From Sodalis ligni (GTDB lineage Bacteria; Pseudomonadota; Gammaproteobacteria; Enterobacterales; Enterobacteriaceae): 64,000 nt of DNA. The translations under genes and the position numbers were made by a program. The DNA lies in contig NZ_CP075169.1 of NCBI RefSeq assembly GCF_016865525.2, forward strand, positions 2,728,337 to 2,792,336, in the 5' to 3' direction. This document shows, piece after piece, positions 46,538 through 55,889 of the stretch (positions are counted from its first letter, which is position 1; every line of letters starts with the position of its first letter). The notes under the pieces were generated by a model. It worked only from the letters and a program-made list of their open reading frames with translations, searched no databases and was not told where the DNA came from.

Positions 46538-47583
46538 TGATGCCTGATCATGATATTTCACCGCCGCTGCTGGAGGGGAAAGGGCTCAACGTGATGATCG
46601 CCGTCAAAGGCGGCGGGCGGCGGGCCGTCACCGATGTGTCTTTCACCGTGGCGCGCGGGGAAACCCTGTGTATCGTGGGCGAATCGGGATCCGGCAAGAC
46701 CCTGACGGCGCTGTCGCTGATGTCGCTGCTGCCGCCCCGGATTTCCGTGGCCGGCGGCGGGATAATGTACAATGGCCGCGACCTGCTGACCCTGGACGCC
46801 GAGAGCCGCGAGCGGCTTAACGGCGACGAAATCGCCATGGTTTTCCAGGATCCCATGTCATCCCTCAATCCGGTGCTGACCGTCGGCCGGCAGATTGCCG
46901 AAAGCATTTCCCGCCACCAGCCGTCTTTGACCCGCGCCCAGCGTGAGAACCGGGCGGAACAGGCGCTGGCGCTGGCGGGCATCAGCCGGGGCGCGGACAT
47001 TATGCGACGCCATCCCCACCAGCTGTCGGGAGGCCTGTGCCAGCGGGTATTGATAGCCATCGCGCTGGCGAATCATCCTCGGCTTATCATTGCCGACGAA
47101 CCCACCACCGCACTGGATGTCACCGTGCAGGCCCAGGTGATGAGCAGCATGCGCGACGCCTGTGAGCAAACCGGCGCGGCGCTGCTGCTCATTACCCATG
47201 ATATGAAGCTGGTGGCGCGATATGCCCATCGGGTGGCGGTCATGTATGCCGGACGCATTGTGGAGCAGGGCGACGTTCAGGACGTCTTCCGCTCGCCGCG
47301 GCATCCTTATACCCGCGCCTTGCTCGGCAGTATTCCCGGTCTGGATACCGACGTCCACCGGGAGCTTGAGGCCATTGCCGGCGAACCGCCGGATTTTGCC
47401 AGGCTGCCCTCGGGGTGCGCCTTCCGCCCGCGCTGCACGCTGTGCCGTAACCGTACCCCCTGCGCCACCGAGGTGCCGCTACCGCGGGCGGATCGGCAGG
47501 CGTCAGGGCACGTGAGCGCCTGCCATTTCGCCGATGAGCTCTCCTTGCCGGCCGGCGCGGGGAGGATATCCGTATGCCGATGA
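46537..47583 (+). CDS. Oligopeptide-type ABC ATPase, DppD/OppD type
   Basis: The 348-residue ATPase has Walker A GESGSGKT, signature LSGGLCQRV (with cysteine where methionine or glutamine is usual), Walker B LIIADEPTTALDVT, and the C-terminal oligopeptide-type zone with cysteines (FRPRCTLCRNRTPC). That cysteine motif, together with the partner gene, marks DppD/OppD. It starts within TAATG of the previous stop. Confidence 0.94.
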   Translation: MMPDHDISPPLLEGKGLNVMIAVKGGGRRAVTDVSFTVARGETLCIVGESGSGKTLTALSLMSLLPPRISVAGGGIMYNGRDLLTLDAESRERLNGDEIAMVFQDPMSSLNPVLTVGRQIAESISRHQPSLTRAQRENRAEQALALAGISRGADIMRRHPHQLSGGLCQRVLIAIALANHPRLIIADEPTTALDVTVQAQVMSSMRDACEQTGAALLLITHDMKLVARYAHRVAVMYAGRIVEQGDVQDVFRSPRHPYTRALLGSIPGLDTDVHRELEAIAGEPPDFARLPSGCAFRPRCTLCRNRTPCATEVPLPRADRQASGHVSACHFADELSLPAGAGRISVCR

Positions 47584-47653
47584 TCGCCGGTCCGATGCGG
47601 CGCGGGCATCAGCATGCCGCCCATCACCAGGGCGGCGCGGGGGAGGAATCAGC

Positions 47654-48520
47654 ATGACGGTAAACGCGGAACCCGCCAAGGAGATAAGCGCCTCGACGCC
47701 GCTGCTGCGGGTGGAGGGACTCGGGAAATGCTACCCCGGCGCCACCGGCTGGTTAGGCCGCTCCGGCGGCGGCGTCAATGCGGTGGATGGGGTGAGCTTT
47801 ACGCTGGGCGCCGGCGAAACATTAGGGCTGGTGGGGGAGTCGGGCTGCGGAAAATCCACCCTCAGCCTGATGCTGATGGGGCTCGCGTCGCCTTCCGCCG
47901 GGCGGATATGGTTCGATGGCGAGGATATTACCGCCCTGAAGCGTCGCCGCCATCCCCGGCTGTGCCGCGATTTGCAGATCGTGTTCCAAAACCCCATGGC
48001 CTCCCTTAACCGGCGCATGACGGTATTTGATATTATCGCCGAGCCGCTGATTGTGCATCGGGTCCATAACGGGGCCGGGCGGCAAGAGCGCATTCATGAG
48101 CTGATGGGCCTGGTAGGGCTTAATCCGGGCCTGGCTCACCGTTATCCGTCGGAGCTGTCCGGCGGCCAGCGCCAGCGCGTCGGCATTGCGCGTGCGCTGG
48201 CCCTTAGCCCGCGCCTGCTTATCCTGGACGAGCCTGTATCGGCCCTGGATGTGTCGATACAGGCGCAGATCCTCAATTTATTGCGCAGGCTGCAGCGGGA
48301 ATACGGGCTGGCTTATCTGTTTATTTCCCATGATTTGCGCGTCGTGCGTTATATGGCGCCGCGCATTGCCGTGATGTACCGAGGGCGCCTGGTGGAAACC
48401 GGCAGCCGGGAGCAGATTTTTACCGCCCCGGCGCATCCCTACACGCAAACGCTGCTCGCGGCCCTGCCCGAAAGGGATAGCGGCGTAGCGGCGGGGGAGG
48501 CATCTAAAACCCCGCGTTGA
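47654..48520 (+). CDS. Oligopeptide-type ABC ATPase, DppF/OppF type
   Basis: About 288 residues with Walker A GESGCGKST, signature LSGGQRQRV and Walker B LLILDEPVSALDVS. It completes the five-gene operon as the second ATPase. A 40-codon upstream extension in frame was rejected because GGAGGA sits right before the ATG at 47654 and the extension is rich in arginine and unlike DppF. Slightly shorter than E. coli DppF at the C-terminus. Confidence 0.92.
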   Translation: MTVNAEPAKEISASTPLLRVEGLGKCYPGATGWLGRSGGGVNAVDGVSFTLGAGETLGLVGESGCGKSTLSLMLMGLASPSAGRIWFDGEDITALKRRRHPRLCRDLQIVFQNPMASLNRRMTVFDIIAEPLIVHRVHNGAGRQERIHELMGLVGLNPGLAHRYPSELSGGQRQRVGIARALALSPRLLILDEPVSALDVSIQAQILNLLRRLQREYGLAYLFISHDLRVVRYMAPRIAVMYRGRLVETGSREQIFTAPAHPYTQTLLAALPERDSGVAAGEASKTPR

Positions 48521-48840
48521 TAGTCATGTACGGCAATATCATCCCGGCGGCAGTGGCCGATAGTCACCGCATTGCCGGCTTTAACAAATCACCGCCGGCC
48601 CCGATGTTTTCTATTCCCGCTTCCGCCACGTTATCTGGCGGCCCGTCGCCCGCCCAAACCGAAGCTTCCGCCACGTCACCTGTCGGCCCGTCGCCCGCAC
48701 GGGCCGATCGGCCTTCGCCAGTGTATTTCTGCGAGAGACTAGCCTGAAAGTACCCCATGTCGTAAGATGCTCACAGTGAGATGCTCATTATAAATTAAAG
48801 ACCTGGCAATTTTTTATTATAAAGGCTAACGAGAACCAAT
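48521..48840. other. Intergenic region between ABC operon and GntR
   Basis: About 320 bp. It contains the 45-bp tandem repeat listed separately and an AT-rich stretch (48775-48840) that should hold the GntR promoter. A 76-codon open frame (48517-48747) spans the repeat but has no convincing features of a gene. Confidence 0.5.
48619..48698. repeat. Two tandem copies of a ~35-bp unit, 45-bp period
   Basis: GCTTCCGCCACGT followed by GGCCCGTCGCCCGC occurs at 48619-48653 and again at 48664-48698, with a few mismatches in the middle. The 45-bp spacing equals 15 codons. No other copies were noticed in the window. Confidence 0.7.
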
Positions 48841-49524
48841 ATGATTGAGCGTGTCCATACGTTCTTGACCAAAAGTGAACTGGCATACCAAACGCTGCTG
48901 AGTGCCATTCAATCAGGTGAACTGAAGCCAGGACAGAAAGTCACCTTGAATGAGCTTGCGGCTCGCCTGGGAATGAGTTTGACGCCGGTACGGGATGCCT
49001 TCACCCTGCTTGCGGAGCAGGGGCTTATCGAACGCACGCCCCACCATGCGGCGGTGATCGCCAAAAAAAAGCCCAGCCGCTCTGAAGAGGTTTCGCTGCT
49101 GCGGGCCATCCTCGAGCCGGAAGCCGTCAGGCTGGCCGCCATGTATGCGAACCCGGCCCAGATCGATGAAATCGCCGAGGCCTACCAAGCGTCCCTCGAC
49201 GCGGCAAAAAATCAGAATGCCCGGGAATTAAGCAAATATAACGAACTCTTCCATCTGAAAATCGCCGAAGCCAGCGGTTCATCCTTTCTCATTGAGTTCA
49301 TTTCGTCGTTATGGAAAGCCCTGCCCGCGCAGGGGATGAAACTCTATGACAACGCTCCCGCCATTCTTAAATCCCATGCGGATATCCTGACGGCGATCCG
49401 GGACGGCAAGCCCGATGAAGCCTCCGCGCTGATGGCGGGGCATGTAGGGCACGCCGCCGATCGGGCGCGGGAATATTTCGACCGCCTGCGCCAAAGCGAT
49501 TCTGAACCGGAAAAAGATGCCTGA
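48841..49524 (+). CDS. GntR-family regulator, FCD subfamily
   Basis: The 227-residue protein has a winged helix (AYQTLLSAIQSGELKPGQKVTLNELAARLGMSLTPVRDAFTLLAEQGLIERTPHHAAVI) and an FCD domain with the usual acidic and histidine positions (ILEPEAVRLAAMYA, FHLKIAEASGS, SHADILTAIRDG). It is convergent with the amidase gene and probably controls the amidase and the following transporter-monooxygenase genes. No operator was identified. Confidence 0.9.
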   Translation: MIERVHTFLTKSELAYQTLLSAIQSGELKPGQKVTLNELAARLGMSLTPVRDAFTLLAEQGLIERTPHHAAVIAKKKPSRSEEVSLLRAILEPEAVRLAAMYANPAQIDEIAEAYQASLDAAKNQNARELSKYNELFHLKIAEASGSSFLIEFISSLWKALPAQGMKLYDNAPAILKSHADILTAIRDGKPDEASALMAGHVGHAADRAREYFDRLRQSDSEPEKDA

Positions 49525-49586
49525 CCAGACTGCTGACAAACGTGCTGTCCCACCGGGCACGTTGTCAACCAACGCCGATGGGGTTT

Positions 49587-51062
49587 TTATTCCGCCGTTT
49601 GAGTGAACATCGGCGGCGTGGCAAACCGGTGGTGGACCTGCTCCACTATATCCGCCAGGGCGATACAGGCCCTGTCAGCGCCGAATCGGCCGATAATCTG
49701 CGCGCCGATGGGTAGCCCGGACGGGGAAAGGGCAATGGGGAGGGTGGTGGCGGGAAGATAGGCCGCCGATGAGAGGCCCAGCCAGAAATAATCATTGGCC
49801 GAAGGCTGCCGCCGTCCGTTGACCTCCAGGTAGCGCGCCTCTTTGGGAACGTTGTCGAACAGGGTAAATGCCGTCGTGGAGGCCGCTGGACAAAGCAGAA
49901 AATCAAAACGCGCGAAATAGGCGCGCCACGCCTCGATAAGACCATAACGCCGCTGCTGATACCCCAGCCAATCCCGGTGCGTAAGCACATTGCCGCGCAG
50001 GGACAACGCCCGATAGCTTTTATCATCGGCGGCCAGCTGCGCCGCCGCGGCCCGGTTGGCGGCAAACTCCTTGTCGTTTTGCCGTGCGCTGGTGGCGCCG
50101 CGTAATAAATGAACATAGACCTCGTAGCATTCACCGCTGGTAAAATCGGGGCGGGCCAAGGGCTCCACCTCGACGCCGGCGCGTCGCAGCGACTCTGCCG
50201 CCTCCAGTATCGCGGCGCTGATTTCATTGTCCACCGGAAAGCGGCTGTCATTCGCCCACACGCCGACGCGGAAATGTTTCCCCATCCGGGGAGCCGGGCT
50301 GTCCAACTCTACCCGCCAGGCCGGCCAGGCTTGCGTATCGGGTTGCGCCAGCAGGCCCAATGCCAGATCCAGATCGGCGGCGCTGCGGCTTAACGGTCCG
50401 TAGACGGTGATATCCGCCGGCGCGGATTTGCCGGGCTGTCCATGACCGCGCCCGGGCACCAGACCATAGCTGGGCTTATGGCCGTAGACGCCGCAATAAT
50501 GCGCCGGCATACGTATTGACCCGCCGATATCGCTGCCGATCTCCAGGGCGGAAAACCCGGACGCCAGCGCGGCCGCCGAACCGCCTGACGAACCGCCGGG
50601 TGTGCGCGCCAAATCCCAGGGATTGCGGGTGGTGCCATAGTCCGGATGGATGGTTTGCCAATCCCCCAAATGCGGCGGAACGTTGGTTTTTCCCACCAGT
50701 ATCGCGCCGGCCGCTTTCAGGCGGCTGACCGCAAGCGCATCTTCTCCGGCAATATTGTCCCGCAGCGATACCAGCCCGAAAGTGGAGGGCAACCCTTTGA
50801 CATCCCATGATTCCTTAACGGTTAAAGGCACGCCGTGCAGAGGGCCCCATACTTCGCCGCCGGCCAGGGCCTTATCCGCGGAATGCGCACGGGCCAATGC
50901 CTGTTCCGCCAGCAGGATGACCACGGCGTTCACCACCCCGTTATGTTTTTCTATCTGCTCCAGACAGGCCGTGACCAGTTCAAGGGAAGTGATTTCTCCC
51001 TCCCTGATGCGTTTTGCCAGCAGGGTGGCGGGGGCAAAAACGTCGACGGGTTTCTTAAGCAT
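49587..51062 (-). CDS. Amidase-signature family amidase
   Basis: The 491-residue enzyme has the Ser-cisSer-Lys triad in place: K83 in PLTVKESWDVKG, S158 in GGSSGGS, and the nucleophile S182 in GSDIGGSIR, with the correct 24-residue spacing. The family hydrolyses linear amides, and members range from indoleacetamide hydrolases to GatA. The absence of gatB/gatC neighbours argues for a catabolic role. It is divergent from an SsuABC-like transporter, so the amide may be an imported compound. The substrate is unknown. Confidence 0.9.
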   Translation of the reverse strand: MLKKPVDVFAPATLLAKRIREGEITSLELVTACLEQIEKHNGVVNAVVILLAEQALARAHSADKALAGGEVWGPLHGVPLTVKESWDVKGLPSTFGLVSLRDNIAGEDALAVSRLKAAGAILVGKTNVPPHLGDWQTIHPDYGTTRNPWDLARTPGGSSGGSAAALASGFSALEIGSDIGGSIRMPAHYCGVYGHKPSYGLVPGRGHGQPGKSAPADITVYGPLSRSAADLDLALGLLAQPDTQAWPAWRVELDSPAPRMGKHFRVGVWANDSRFPVDNEISAAILEAAESLRRAGVEVEPLARPDFTSGECYEVYVHLLRGATSARQNDKEFAANRAAAAQLAADDKSYRALSLRGNVLTHRDWLGYQQRRYGLIEAWRAYFARFDFLLCPAASTTAFTLFDNVPKEARYLEVNGRRQPSANDYFWLGLSSAAYLPATTLPIALSPSGLPIGAQIIGRFGADRACIALADIVEQVHHRFATPPMFTQTAE

Positions 51063-51182
51063 GAAATTAACTTTCCTTATAAGAAATTTGTATGTTGATG
51101 CGGCCTATTCAGAGTTGTTTAACTATGCACTTTCTGAGCAAAATACAAAATATATTTTATAAAACTTTCGAGGCGGTTTGGG

Positions 51183-52130
51183 ATGGGTGTTTTGACGAAA
51201 TGCAGAGGCCACATTGTAACGTTTTTCCTGATGTTTTCACTATCATTCGCCGTATCCGCCCAAACGGCGGTCAGGCTGGCCGCCGCCCAGAACTCCCTGG
51301 GTTCGCTGCCGCTGGTCATTGCCCAGCAGAAGGGCTTCTTTGCCGATGAAAACATCGCCATCGAAACCATTTCCTTCAAAGGGGGCGCCCCGGCGGTCCA
51401 GGCCCTGGCCGGCGGCAGCGTGGAAGCCTGTATTTGCGCCGCCGATCATGCGGTGCGGCTGTCCAGCCGTCATCTGGGCGGGCGTGTATTAGTGGCGCTA
51501 ACGGAACATCACGGTTATGGTTTGGTGGCCCTTGCCTCATCGCCGGTCAACACGCTAGACGATCTCCGCGGCAAATACGTGGGCATCACCTCGCCGGGCA
51601 GCCTGACGGATAATACCCTGCGCTACTTCATTGCTGAAAAGGGCCTGAACGCCGATCAGGACTATAAACTGGTGGGCATCGGCACCGGCGGAGCCATGCG
51701 CGCGGCCCTGGAAACCGGCTCCGTGGCCGCCGGCATGTTAACCACCCCCGATGTGCAGGCGGCCCTGGCGGATAACCAGCGTTTTAAACTGGTGCAGGAT
51801 TTTCGCAATCTGCAATACCCGGCCCTTGACCTGGTGGTCATCGACCGCTGGCTGAACAAAAATCCCGATATCGCCCATAAGCTTATCAAGGCCGTGGTCA
51901 GGGCCGAACGGCTCATCCAGACCGATCCCGCAGCGGTGCAGGCGGGTATTGATCAAATGTACCCCAATCTCAGCCCCGATCTGCGCAAGGTCCTGGTCGC
52001 CGAGGCACCCAAGCTGCTGTCTACCGACGGCACGATGTCTGCGGCCGGTTATGGATTGATGGTGAAAATGCTCAAGGTAACCGACCCGACGCTGGTTGCC
52101 CCTGATTACAACAGTATCGTTGTGCACTAA
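51183..52130 (+). CDS. ABC binding protein, NMT1/SsuA-like
   Basis: The 315-residue protein has a signal peptide (IVTFFLMFSLSFAVSAQ) and an SsuA/TauA-type fold: AVRLAAAQNSLGSLPLVIAQQKGFFADENIAIE, GSVEACICAADHA, LDDLRGKYVGITSPGSLTDNTL. These proteins bind sulfonates, nitrate or thiamine-precursor-like molecules. GAGG precedes the ATG. It begins a run of five genes ending in a flavin monooxygenase, consistent with alkanesulfonate or similar compound uptake. Confidence 0.88.
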   Translation: MGVLTKCRGHIVTFFLMFSLSFAVSAQTAVRLAAAQNSLGSLPLVIAQQKGFFADENIAIETISFKGGAPAVQALAGGSVEACICAADHAVRLSSRHLGGRVLVALTEHHGYGLVALASSPVNTLDDLRGKYVGITSPGSLTDNTLRYFIAEKGLNADQDYKLVGIGTGGAMRAALETGSVAAGMLTTPDVQAALADNQRFKLVQDFRNLQYPALDLVVIDRWLNKNPDIAHKLIKAVVRAERLIQTDPAAVQAGIDQMYPNLSPDLRKVLVAEAPKLLSTDGTMSAAGYGLMVKMLKVTDPTLVAPDYNSIVVH

Positions 52131-52137
52131 CTCATTA

Positions 52138-52980
52138 ATGACCATGGCGAAAAATAACGTGACGAATCTTATTTTGCAGACCGCCAAGAGAAAGAAACGG
52201 CTGGCTTCCCATCTGGCCGGTCCGCTTTCCCGCGCGTCCTCGCGGGTCTTTATCCAGCAGTTTGCCTTTATCTGCGTACTGCTGCTGTTATGGGAAGCGG
52301 CGGGGACCTGGCTTATCGATCCCTTCTGGAGCAGCCGGCCCAGCGATATCTGCCGCCGTCTTTGGCAGATGGCGGGCAACGGCGATTTACTGCGCCATGT
52401 GGACGCAACGGTGTCCGAAGCCGGCCTGGGGCTGATACTCGGCGCGGTGGTGGGCATTTCACTTGGGCTGGCGATGTCGCGTTTTACCCGCACCGCACGG
52501 GTGGTGGAACCGCTGTTTATGGGACTGTACAGCCTGCCGCGCGTGGCGCTGGCGCCGCTGTTCGTGCTCTGGTTCGGCATTGGCCTCTCGGCCAAGGTCA
52601 TGATGGCGTTTTCCATGGTGCTGTTCGTGTTTATGCTGAATGTCCTGGAGGGTATTCGTTCGCTGGAGAGCGATCATATCGATCTGTTGAGAACCATGCG
52701 CGCCAGTCGCGCCTATATCCTGCGCAGGGTACTGCTGCCCGCCATCGTTCCGTGGATTGCGGCGGCGATGCGTATCGCCGTCGGTCTGGCCATGGTGGGC
52801 GCCGTGGTGGGGGAACTTATCGGATCCAACCGCGGCGTGGGATGGTATATCGAAAACGCGGCGGGACAGCTGGATTCCACCGGGGTGTTCACCGGCATCA
52901 TCATTTTATTGATATTGGCCATGGTGGCGAATCTGATCGTGACGCGGATTTTCCATCGTTTAACGGAATGGCGGCAATGA
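52138..52980 (+). CDS. ABC permease, SsuC/TauC-like
   Basis: The protein of about 280 residues has six membrane segments and the EAA loop SDHIDLLRTMRASRAYILRRVLLPAIVPWIAAAMRIA of the SsuC/TauC family. The start at 52138 follows the binding-protein stop by 7 bases; two ATG codons two residues apart compete. Its stop overlaps the ATPase start (ATGA). Confidence 0.9.
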   Translation: MTMAKNNVTNLILQTAKRKKRLASHLAGPLSRASSRVFIQQFAFICVLLLLWEAAGTWLIDPFWSSRPSDICRRLWQMAGNGDLLRHVDATVSEAGLGLILGAVVGISLGLAMSRFTRTARVVEPLFMGLYSLPRVALAPLFVLWFGIGLSAKVMMAFSMVLFVFMLNVLEGIRSLESDHIDLLRTMRASRAYILRRVLLPAIVPWIAAAMRIAVGLAMVGAVVGELIGSNRGVGWYIENAAGQLDSTGVFTGIIILLILAMVANLIVTRIFHRLTEWRQ

Positions 52981-53759
52981 GCGAATCAACCGAGTCAAAG
53001 ATAACCATTAACCATCTGTCGGTGCGGTTTGCCGGCGCGGCCGGGCAAATTACCGCCGTTGACGATGTATCGCTGAATATCGCCGCCGGCGAGTTTGTCG
53101 CCATCGTCGGTCCGTCCGGCTGTGGAAAATCCACTCTGCTGCGCGTTATCGCCGGATTGATGAAGGCGGCACAAGGCAGCGTCGCCATCGATGGCCGGAC
53201 GGTGACGGAACCCCCTCCAGGACTCGGCTTTATGTTCCAGCGGGACACCCTGCTGCCCTGGGCGACGGTGGCGGAAAATATCGCGGTGGGCTGCGAGCTG
53301 TCCGGACTTGACCGCAAACTGCACGGGCAGCGCATCGCCGAACTTATCGATCTTATCAAGCTCAATGGATTCGCGTCCCATTACCCGAAAGCCCTTTCCG
53401 GCGGCATGCGGCAGCGCGTCTCTCTGGCGCGGTTAATGGCCTATGAACCCGACGTGTATCTCATGGATGAACCGTTCGGCGCCCTGGATTACCAAACCAA
53501 AATTTCCATGGGCCGCGAACTGTTGCGCATATGGGAAACCCGGCGCCGCAGCATCGTGTTTGTAACCCATGATATTGAAGAAGCGGTGTCGCTGGCTGAC
53601 CGGGTGATTGTGATGAGCCCCCGGCCTGGGCGGATTACCGCTGAATATCCGGTAGATCTGCCGCGCCCCAGAGATCCCCGGCTGCTGCGCGGCGATGCGC
53701 ACTTCGCCGCCCTGTGCGGCGCTATCTGGGCCGATCTCGAAGAGACGGAAGGCACCTGA
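52977..53759 (+). CDS. ABC ATPase, SsuB/TauB-like
   Basis: The 260-residue ATPase has Walker A GPSGCGKST, signature LSGGMRQRV and Walker B VYLMDEPFGALD, followed by THDIEEAV, the pattern of sulfonate/nitrate/taurine transporter ATPases. The ATG at 52977 overlaps the permease stop; the frame is open far upstream, but that part is the permease gene read out of frame. Confidence 0.92.
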   Translation: MSESTESKITINHLSVRFAGAAGQITAVDDVSLNIAAGEFVAIVGPSGCGKSTLLRVIAGLMKAAQGSVAIDGRTVTEPPPGLGFMFQRDTLLPWATVAENIAVGCELSGLDRKLHGQRIAELIDLIKLNGFASHYPKALSGGMRQRVSLARLMAYEPDVYLMDEPFGALDYQTKISMGRELLRIWETRRRSIVFVTHDIEEAVSLADRVIVMSPRPGRITAEYPVDLPRPRDPRLLRGDAHFAALCGAIWADLEETEGT

Positions 53760-53818
53760 TAGCGCCGTCAGGCACCGGTCTGTAACGGTTATTGGCTTTA
53801 CGAATAAGGATTTGAAGC

Positions 53819-54736
53819 ATGAAAATCAGTATCGGCGCCCATCCTTCCAATTTGACGTTGACCGCGCTGACGCATTATCAACCGTTACAGCAGCCCCTTA
53901 GGGATGCCGGGCTGTCGCCAGAATTTTATTGGTATCCCGAAGGGCGCATGATGCATGCGCTGGCGGTGGCGGGGAAAGTGAACGTCATCGGCACCGGCAC
54001 CACCCGCGCCATCACCGCGCAGGCGGATGGTGTCGATCTGGCCTATATCGGCGCCTCCAAACCCCGGCTGAGCTGGTCCTCCATCGTAGTGCCGGCGCGG
54101 TCGGACATAGTGGCCGCAGGGGACCTCGACGGCAAGCGCATCGGGTTTATCGAGGGCTCCTTCCAGACCTATTTTCTGCTGGCGGCCCTGGATCGGGTGG
54201 GTCTGAATTATACTTCCATTCACGGGATAAATTTGAAGCCCGGTGAATCATTAGCGGCATTGCGGGCCGGGCGAATCGATGCCTGGGTGGCGATGGATCC
54301 TTATCTGAGCGATGCCCTGGAAGGCGGCGAAATCCGAAAAATCCAGGATTGCGGCGATCTGATTGCCAACCGTTCGGTGTTCTGGGTCCTGTCCGAGGTG
54401 GTCGCCGCGGGACCAAAGGTGATCCAAACGCTGTTTAACACCCTGGTGGCGACGGATGCCTGGATTGGCGGCCACCTCGGGCAGGCGGGGGAACTATTCT
54501 CCAGGGGTATCGCCAATGGCTTATACGCCGCCAGCTGGACGCAGGGTTTGAAAAGCCGGGATTGGGGCATCTTGCCTCCCGACCGGCAGTTTTTTACCGA
54601 ACAGCAGGCCGAGGCCGATTTATTGTTTAAACACGGACTGTTAAAACAGCCTGTGGATATTTCGCAATCAATGCTTCCGTTTCAACTGGATGGGTTGGCG
54701 ACGCATACCAGGGGATACAGTAATGGGCGAACGTAA
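53819..54736 (+). CDS. SsuA-like binding protein without signal peptide
   Basis: The 305-residue protein resembles NMT1/SsuA binding proteins (VNVIGTGTTRAITAQADGVDLAYIGAS, DLDGKRIGFIEGSFQTYFLLAALDRVG, LAALRAGRIDAWVAMDPYLSDAL). It begins directly with the first strand (MKISIGAHPS) and has no hydrophobic leader; the upstream in-frame sequence offers none. It may be cytoplasmic, exported by another route, or mis-started. It overlaps the monooxygenase gene by 14 bases, so the two are coupled. A role as a substrate-delivery or sensing partner of the monooxygenase is speculation. Confidence 0.78.
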   Translation: MKISIGAHPSNLTLTALTHYQPLQQPLRDAGLSPEFYWYPEGRMMHALAVAGKVNVIGTGTTRAITAQADGVDLAYIGASKPRLSWSSIVVPARSDIVAAGDLDGKRIGFIEGSFQTYFLLAALDRVGLNYTSIHGINLKPGESLAALRAGRIDAWVAMDPYLSDALEGGEIRKIQDCGDLIANRSVFWVLSEVVAAGPKVIQTLFNTLVATDAWIGGHLGQAGELFSRGIANGLYAASWTQGLKSRDWGILPPDRQFFTEQQAEADLLFKHGLLKQPVDISQSMLPFQLDGLATHTRGYSNGRT

Positions 54737-55889
54737 AACCGCAGAGTTTTTTTGGCGAATTCCCACCCAGGGCGACGGTCGATCGGTCTCTTCCTCGTCC
54801 TGGAATCGCGGGGATTGGCAGCCGGCCGCGCCTGGTGTGATAGCGCCGGGAGCGCCTGACGGCCGGCCGGATGGCTACGGTTATATTGATTATATGGCCC
54901 AGGTGGCCAAAGCCTGTGAACTGGCGGGATTTGACGGCGTGCTGGTGCCTACCGCCTTTGTCAGCGAAGAACCCCTGATGATCGCCGCCGCGCTGGCGCG
55001 GGAAACCCGCACGCTGCGATTTATAACGGCCTTTCAGCCGGCATTCATCACTCCGGCCTACGCGGCCAAAATGGGCGCCACCCTCCAGCGCATCAGCCAC
55101 GATCGGCTGGAATGGAACATTATTACCGGCGGCAGCGCCCCTGCCCAGCGTGCTTACGGCGATAGCTTACCCCATGATGACCGATACGCCCGCACCCTGG
55201 AGTGGCTGGACGTGGCGGCGGGTTACTGGCGGGGCGCCCCTTTTAACCATAAGGGGGCGCTATATGATATCCACGACGGCGGTTTGGCGGCGCCTTTGGT
55301 CTATACCCGCAAGCCCGGTATCTATTTTTCCGGCTCGTCCGACGTGGCGTTGAGCGTGGCCGCCAAACATGCGGATCATTACCTGATGTGGCTTGAGCCC
55401 CTGGCGGACATGCAGGCCGTCATGCTCAGGCTGAACCGGATGGCTGAATGCCATGGTCGCCGGCCGGGCTATGGACTGCGCGTCGATATATTCGCCCGTG
55501 AAACCGAAGCGCAGGCGTGGGATGAAGCCCGCCGTTTATGGGAGACGGTTGAGGTAAATCAGTCCCGGCAGGCAAAATCCATGACCAGCTCCGGCGGTGA
55601 AGACTCCGTCGGCGCGCGGCGGCAGGCGGCGATACGCGAGAATGCATCCGGTCGTTTTGAAGACCATTGCATCGGACCGAATCTATGGTCGGGGCTGGGC
55701 CTTTTCCGCCCCGGCCCCACCATCGGTATTTTCGGCAGCTATGATCAGGTAGCGGATCGCCTGCTGGAGTATATCGAAGCGGGGTTCGGCACATTTATCC
55801 TGGCCGCCAATCCCCATCTGGAGGAGGCGCTGCGTTTTGGCGAGCACGTTCTGCCCCGGGTGCGAGGCCGGCTGTCGGCGTTGGCATAG
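54723..55889 (+). CDS. FMNH2-dependent monooxygenase, SsuD-like (LLM class)
   Basis: The 388-residue protein is a luciferase-like TIM-barrel monooxygenase. It shows AEFFWRIPTQGDGR at the N-terminus, as in SsuD, plus YIDYMAQVAKACELAGFDGVLVPT, RISHDRLEWNIITGGS and LPHDDRYARTLEWLDV. SsuD frees sulfite from alkanesulfonates using FMNH2 from a reductase; no ssuE-like reductase is nearby. The neighbouring SsuABC-like transporter supports C-S bond cleavage, while the amidase leaves room for a nitrogen compound. The start follows GGGGATACAGTA. Confidence 0.87.
   Translation: MGERKTAEFFWRIPTQGDGRSVSSSSWNRGDWQPAAPGVIAPGAPDGRPDGYGYIDYMAQVAKACELAGFDGVLVPTAFVSEEPLMIAAALARETRTLRFITAFQPAFITPAYAAKMGATLQRISHDRLEWNIITGGSAPAQRAYGDSLPHDDRYARTLEWLDVAAGYWRGAPFNHKGALYDIHDGGLAAPLVYTRKPGIYFSGSSDVALSVAAKHADHYLMWLEPLADMQAVMLRLNRMAECHGRRPGYGLRVDIFARETEAQAWDEARRLWETVEVNQSRQAKSMTSSGGEDSVGARRQAAIRENASGRFEDHCIGPNLWSGLGLFRPGPTIGIFGSYDQVADRLLEYIEAGFGTFILAANPHLEEALRFGEHVLPRVRGRLSALA

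Noticed and set aside
48517..48747. 76-codon open frame spanning the 45-bp repeat
   Set aside because: Starts 4 bases before the previous stop, lacks a ribosome site and has no recognisable sequence; kept only as a repeat.
52290..52976. Long N-terminal extension that would fuse 229 residues to the SsuB-like ATPase
   Set aside because: It is the permease gene read in another frame; the ATPase has a proper overlapping ATG at 52977.
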